Shown in pieces: positions 14,494-17,368 of a DNA stretch of 17,368 bases. This DNA comes from an uncultured Alphaproteobacteria bacterium (GTDB lineage: Bacteria; Pseudomonadota; Alphaproteobacteria; Puniceispirillales; Puniceispirillaceae), in the NCBI GenBank assembly GCA_913064995.1, contig CAJYBL010000014.1, positions 1 through 17,368 on the forward strand. The letters run 5' to 3'. Position 1 is the first letter of the stretch. The number at the start of each line of letters is the position of its first letter. Position numbers and translations under genes: made by a program. Below the pieces are notes generated by a model. That model was not told the DNA's origin. It saw only the letters and a program-made list of their open reading frames with translations, and made no database searches.

Positions 14494-15420
14494 CTAATTT
14501 TGCAGGCCTGCGGCAACCAGAGCTTGCTTCAGCTTGACAATTTCATCCTCCTCAAGCTTTTGCAAAGGCGGCCTGACAATCGCCTGATCCAACCGTCCCA
14601 GAAGCACAAGACATTCCTTCATCCGGTTATGCATATCAAGAAACGGCGCGCGGTAAAAAGCCTGTGCTAGCGGGTAAATCCGATCATTGATCGAGCGCGC
14701 CATTGCCAGATCATCGCGCTGCATCGCGTTGAATAGCTCGACCTGCAAATCGGCAATCACACTTCCCGCGCCCGAGAGCAAACCTGCAGGCTTCATTGAT
14801 AATGATGCCATTAACCATGATGAATGCGTTGACAATACATTCACCCTGCGCGGCAATGATTGAAAGGTTTTTATGTGACGTTCATGCAGCATCGGATCAT
14901 TGCACCAATCCTTGATCGCAACGACGCTTGGCACTTCGGCAAAAATTTGCAGCATCGTTTCAAACGGATAGCCAAGGCCGGTGCTTGCCGGATATTGAAA
15001 CAAGATCAGAGGCAAATCGGTTGCATCGGCAATCATTTTAAAATGAGCAATCGCCATGTCGGGCCGAAGCTGGCCACCCATGCTCATACTGTTTGGCGGG
15101 AACACCAAAAGCGCAGCCGCGCCTTCGCTAGCCGCCATTTTTGCCATCGCAACAGCCGCATGGCTGCCATCGGCATATACCCCATTTACCAGCGGCAGCG
15201 CATCCCCAACCTCGTCAAGCGATTCGGCCAAAAGCTGCTGCTGTTCGACAAAGCTGAACGCGTGAATTTCCGACGCATGGCCATTGACCGTGATCGCACT
15301 AAGACCTACAACACCGGCAACATCACGCAAATGTTTTCGCGATGCCGCAATATCAATGTCAAAATCTGTTTCAAAGGCTACCAGTGTTGCCGGTATGACG
15401 CCTTCAGCCTTAAATTCCAT
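14494..15420 (-). CDS. Dihydrodipicolinate synthase family (class I aldolase/lyase) protein
   Basis: 308-residue TIM-barrel protein of the DHDPS/N-acetylneuraminate lyase superfamily. Schiff-base Lys170 sits in VVAIKDW, the catalytic Tyr143 in FQYPASTGLGYP, and the substrate-carboxylate loop is TVNGHASEIHAFSF (44-57), replacing the GTTGE loop of true DapA. The altered loop and the catabolic setting argue against lysine synthesis and for cleavage or condensation of a pyruvate-type 2-oxo acid or a related dehydratase reaction. The start ATG follows AGGTGA at about 9 bases and lies 16 bp after the LivF-type ATPase gene; a NIPSNAP gene follows. GC (one 60-base line sampled: 57%) rises sharply compared with the transporter genes upstream. 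The substrate cannot be determined from the sequence. Confidence 0.85.
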   Translation of the reverse strand: MEFKAEGVIPATLVAFETDFDIDIAASRKHLRDVAGVVGLSAITVNGHASEIHAFSFVEQQQLLAESLDEVGDALPLVNGVYADGSHAAVAMAKMAASEGAAALLVFPPNSMSMGGQLRPDMAIAHFKMIADATDLPLILFQYPASTGLGYPFETMLQIFAEVPSVVAIKDWCNDPMLHERHIKTFQSLPRRVNVLSTHSSWLMASLSMKPAGLLSGAGSVIADLQVELFNAMQRDDLAMARSINDRIYPLAQAFYRAPFLDMHNRMKECLVLLGRLDQAIVRPPLQKLEEDEIVKLKQALVAAGLQN

Positions 15421-15436
15421 TTATATATTCACCTGA

Positions 15437-16081
15437 TCATGCGGTAACGATCGTACCTCGTTCGATAACGTAGGTTCTATCAATCACATCGGCGACGTGC
15501 GCATCGTTGGACTCGGCAATAATAATTGATACGCCTTCTTGTTTTAGCGAAGCAAGAATCTCACCCATCCGCTGAGCCAAAACAGGCGCAATTCCCTCCG
15601 TTGGCTCATCTAATAACAATAACGTCTGGCCAACCATCAATGCGCGCGCCAATGCGACTAATTTCTGTTGACCACCAGAAAGCGAAGTTGCGGGCATATC
15701 TCTAAATTTTTCACATTCAGGAATGATTTTATATATCCATTCGAGACGCGCAGCATGATCTGAAATATTGGTGGACCAAACAGGAACAAGGATATTCTGC
15801 TCAGCTGTCATCTCAGGAACAAGCCGTCGATCTTCTGGCATATACCCAAAACCCATATGAGCTCTGCGATAACCAGGCTCTTCTTTTAGGTCCTTATCAT
15901 TGTGGCGGATACTGCCATCAACAATTGGCAAAAGTCCCATCACTGATCGAAGAAATGTGGTTTTCCCAGCGCCATTTCTGCCAATCAGGCCAATAATTTC
16001 ACCAGAATTTATCTCTAATCCAATACCTCGAAGTATCGGAGTCCCGTTGATATCAACGTCGAGAGCGTTAACTGCAAGCAT
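15437..16081 (-). CDS. livF: LIV-type ABC transporter ATP-binding protein (LivF-like), short C-terminus
   Basis: 214-residue cytoplasmic ATPase of a branched-chain-amino-acid-type (HAAT) importer. Walker A is GRNGAGKTTF, the Q-loop region GFGYMPEDRRL, the signature LSGGQQKLVALARALM, Walker B LLLLDEPTEG, and the PVLAQRM and IIAESN segments complete the LivF pattern. Typical LivF proteins are about 230-240 residues; this one stops right after YVIERGTIVTA and lacks the usual tail of 20 or so residues after the last strand. Catalytic elements are all present, so it is probably functional. TAGGATC overlapping the livG stop provides its Shine-Dalgarno sequence, and the gap to livG is 9 bp. The same operon order is seen in many LIV transporters. 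The ligand may be a carboxylated catabolic substrate rather than leucine. Confidence 0.88.
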   Translation of the reverse strand: MLAVNALDVDINGTPILRGIGLEINSGEIIGLIGRNGAGKTTFLRSVMGLLPIVDGSIRHNDKDLKEEPGYRRAHMGFGYMPEDRRLVPEMTAEQNILVPVWSTNISDHAARLEWIYKIIPECEKFRDMPATSLSGGQQKLVALARALMVGQTLLLLDEPTEGIAPVLAQRMGEILASLKQEGVSIIIAESNDAHVADVIDRTYVIERGTIVTA

Positions 16082-16090
16082 GACTAGATC

Positions 16091-16864
16091 CTATTTCTTT
16101 TTTTTGTGGTGCTCTTTTCCAATAACAAATTCTTGCACTTTCTTGTCAGCCAATGCTTTCTTCGGGGGCATATCAGCAATAATTTCGCCCTGATAGAATG
16201 CCAGTACTCGGCTAACGTAACGCTCAACAATTTCCATATCGTGCTCTACGAAAAGAACGGTAACACCATCCTCTTTTAAAGCTCCCATAACAATGTCCAT
16301 GAAATCAAACTTTTCTTCAACGCTGATACCACTTGTTGGTTCGTCTAATAGAAGAATGCGAGGCTTACTGACAACTGCCATTGCAATATCGAGGAGTTTT
16401 CGGACGCCCTGCGCAAGAGCACTCACTGTGGCGTCCTTGTAAGGTTCCAGCTTATAGCGCTTGAGCACTTCGTCTAGCTTTAACCGTAAGTCTGGTGTGT
16501 CCATTAAACTAAGCGCATCGGTGCCACGATTATTCGCAATAGCCAACGCAATCATTAGATTTTCTGAGACTGTCATCGAATGGAAAACTTGAGACACTTG
16601 AAAAGAACGAGAAATGCCTGCATGTGTTATTTTGCGCGTTCCAAGACCGACTAATTCAGTCCCTTCAAATTTTATGCTGCCTTCCGTTGGCGCCAGATAT
16701 CCTGTCACCATGTTAACAAAACATGTTTTACCCGCTCCATTTGCACCGATAATACCAACAATTTCACCCTGCGAAATGTCAACATTTATGTCTTTTGCGG
16801 CAACAACTGCTCCAAATGTTTTAAGCAAGTCGCGAACCTCAAGGATCGAAGAGCTATTTTGCAT
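16091..16864 (-). CDS. livG: LIV-type ABC transporter ATP-binding protein (LivG-like)
   Basis: 257-residue ATPase partner of the LivF-like protein. Walker A is GANGAGKTCF, the Q-loop region ISRSFQVSQVF, Walker B LLLDEPTSGI and the H-loop LFVEHDMEIVE. The signature is unusual for LivG: SALAQGVRKLLDIAMAV instead of LSYGQQRRLEIARAL; I recognise this variant, together with the TSGISVEEKF after Walker B, as a common subgroup, so it is not a defect. A Lys-rich tail (EHHKKKK) ends the protein. The frame extends 8 codons upstream to a TTG, but the ATG at 16864 is chosen because a very strong GGAGG lies 8 bases before it. It overlaps the permease gene by 11 bp. Confidence 0.9.
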   Translation of the reverse strand: MQNSSSILEVRDLLKTFGAVVAAKDINVDISQGEIVGIIGANGAGKTCFVNMVTGYLAPTEGSIKFEGTELVGLGTRKITHAGISRSFQVSQVFHSMTVSENLMIALAIANNRGTDALSLMDTPDLRLKLDEVLKRYKLEPYKDATVSALAQGVRKLLDIAMAVVSKPRILLLDEPTSGISVEEKFDFMDIVMGALKEDGVTVLFVEHDMEIVERYVSRVLAFYQGEIIADMPPKKALADKKVQEFVIGKEHHKKKK

Positions 16865-17368
16865 TTTTCTTCCCTCCCAACTTCTCAATCAAACTCCATA
16901 TTCCTCCAGGTAAGAAGAATATGATTGTTAAGAACGTCGCTCCCATAATCAACTGCCAAGCTTGGGGGGCTAATTCAAATGCATAAGTTCTAAGGACTTC
17001 AAAAACCAGAGACCCAATAAACGGTGCAATAACATTGCCGGGGCCTGACAAGATGGTAACAAAAACAAGCTCGCCAGATACTGTCCAGTTAATCATCGAC
17101 TCTGGGTCTACTTGTCCTAGCGACATCGCCATCAACGCACCAGCTCCACCAGCCAAAATCGTCGATATGGTGTATTTAAGATGTATCGCGTGAGCGACCG
17201 AAAAACCGAGATACTCAACTCTTATCTCGTTGTCTCTGATAGCAGTGGTTAGTTTTCCGAAGGTCGTTTTCAGATAGAAATTCACCGCAAGTGCAGCTGT
17301 CAAACCGACAAGTGTGATGATCACGAACAATGGATATTTTGTCTCTGGCGAAAGTCCAAATATGGTTG
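16854..17368 (-). CDS. livM: LIV-type ABC transporter permease (LivM-like), N-terminus outside window
   Basis: The frame is open to the window edge; 170 C-terminal residues are visible. Hydrophobic helices alternate with the cytoplasmic EAA-type loop, recognisable as FGKLTTAIRDNEIRVEYLGF followed by LKYTISTILAGGAGALMA, typical of LivM/LivH permeases, and the later GPGNVIAPFIGSLVFEVLR and IIFFLPGGIWSLI segments fit the LivM C-terminus. It forms the inner-membrane channel with a second permease, which together with the periplasmic binding protein should be encoded just beyond the right edge. Its TAG stop lies inside the start region of livG (11-bp overlap). Sampled GC (42% in one 60-base line) resembles livG and livF. 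The real start is not in the window. Confidence 0.88.
   Translation of the reverse strand, partial: TIFGLSPETKYPLFVIITLVGLTAALAVNFYLKTTFGKLTTAIRDNEIRVEYLGFSVAHAIHLKYTISTILAGGAGALMAMSLGQVDPESMINWTVSGELVFVTILSGPGNVIAPFIGSLVFEVLRTYAFELAPQAWQLIMGATFLTIIFFLPGGIWSLIEKLGGKKNAK
16873..16877 (-). promoter_or_regulatory. Ribosome binding site deciding the LivG start
   Basis: GGAGG within GGGAGGGAA, 8 bases before the ATG at 16864. It lies inside the last codons of the permease gene and rules against the TTG at 16888. Confidence 0.75.

Noticed and set aside
14494..15420. True DapA (lysine biosynthesis)
   Set aside because: The carboxylate-binding loop differs from the DapA GTTGE type and the gene sits in a transporter/catabolic operon.
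16397..16447. Degenerate ABC signature in the LivG-like protein as evidence of a dead ATPase
   Set aside because: The LAQGVRKLLDIAMAV form with TSGISVEEKF after Walker B is a recurrent subgroup pattern, and Walker A, B and H-loop residues are intact.
1..17368. CRISPR array, insertion sequence, prophage genes, tRNA or rRNA genes
   Set aside because: No regularly spaced repeats, transposase or integrase motifs, terminal inverted repeats or RNA-gene signatures were seen on either strand; coding density is nearly complete.

Overview
The window reads as chromosomal DNA of an aerobic-looking alphaproteobacterium of moderate GC, about 50-55% in most genes and about 44% in two patches. The gene content (molybdenum hydroxylase, LIV-type ABC transporter, DUF606 transporter, tightly packed catabolic operons) would suit a marine lineage such as SAR116 or a relative. 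That placement is a guess from style; there is no rRNA or marker gene here. Nearly everything is on the minus strand, so transcription mostly runs right to left. The one clear plus-strand gene is at 12994-13581.

Right part (13613-17368): a minus-strand operon with the end of a LIV-type permease (livM-like, cut by the window edge), two ATPases (livG- and livF-like), a dihydrodipicolinate-synthase-family lyase, a small NIPSNAP protein and a five-helix DUF606 transporter. It converges on the plus-strand gene at 12994-13581.

Middle (12280-13581): a MarR repressor gene (minus) and a PF06684/DUF1185 'amino acid synthesis' gene (plus) are divergent. Their 264-bp shared upstream region holds several small inverted and direct repeats.

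Left and core (1-12159): an enamidase-like amidohydrolase, an aldehyde:ferredoxin oxidoreductase (AOR, tungstopterin family), the FAD subunit and a fused [2Fe-2S]/molybdopterin subunit of a xanthine-dehydrogenase-family hydroxylase, 6-hydroxynicotinate reductase, a UPF0280 (ApbE-superfamily) protein, a HAD phosphatase, a ferredoxin-reductase-type flavoprotein and a threonine aldolase (cut by the left edge). Hydroxylase, reductase and UPF0280 genes are coupled by ATGA and TAATG overlaps or a 3-bp gap.

Interpretation: hydroxylase, 6-hydroxynicotinate reductase and enamidase are the first three steps of reductive nicotinate catabolism, known from Eubacterium barkeri (genes and enzymes) and, biochemically, from the aerobe Azorhizobium caulinodans. 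The most interesting additions are (i) an AOR that could oxidise the aldehyde formed after ring opening and return low-potential electrons to the reductase, and (ii) an ApbE-like protein directly after the reductase, an enzyme whose E. barkeri counterpart carries a covalently bound flavin. The E. barkeri downstream genes (hydroxymethylglutarate dehydrogenase, methyleneglutarate mutase and so on) are not in this window. The substrate assignment is by family resemblance and was not tested.
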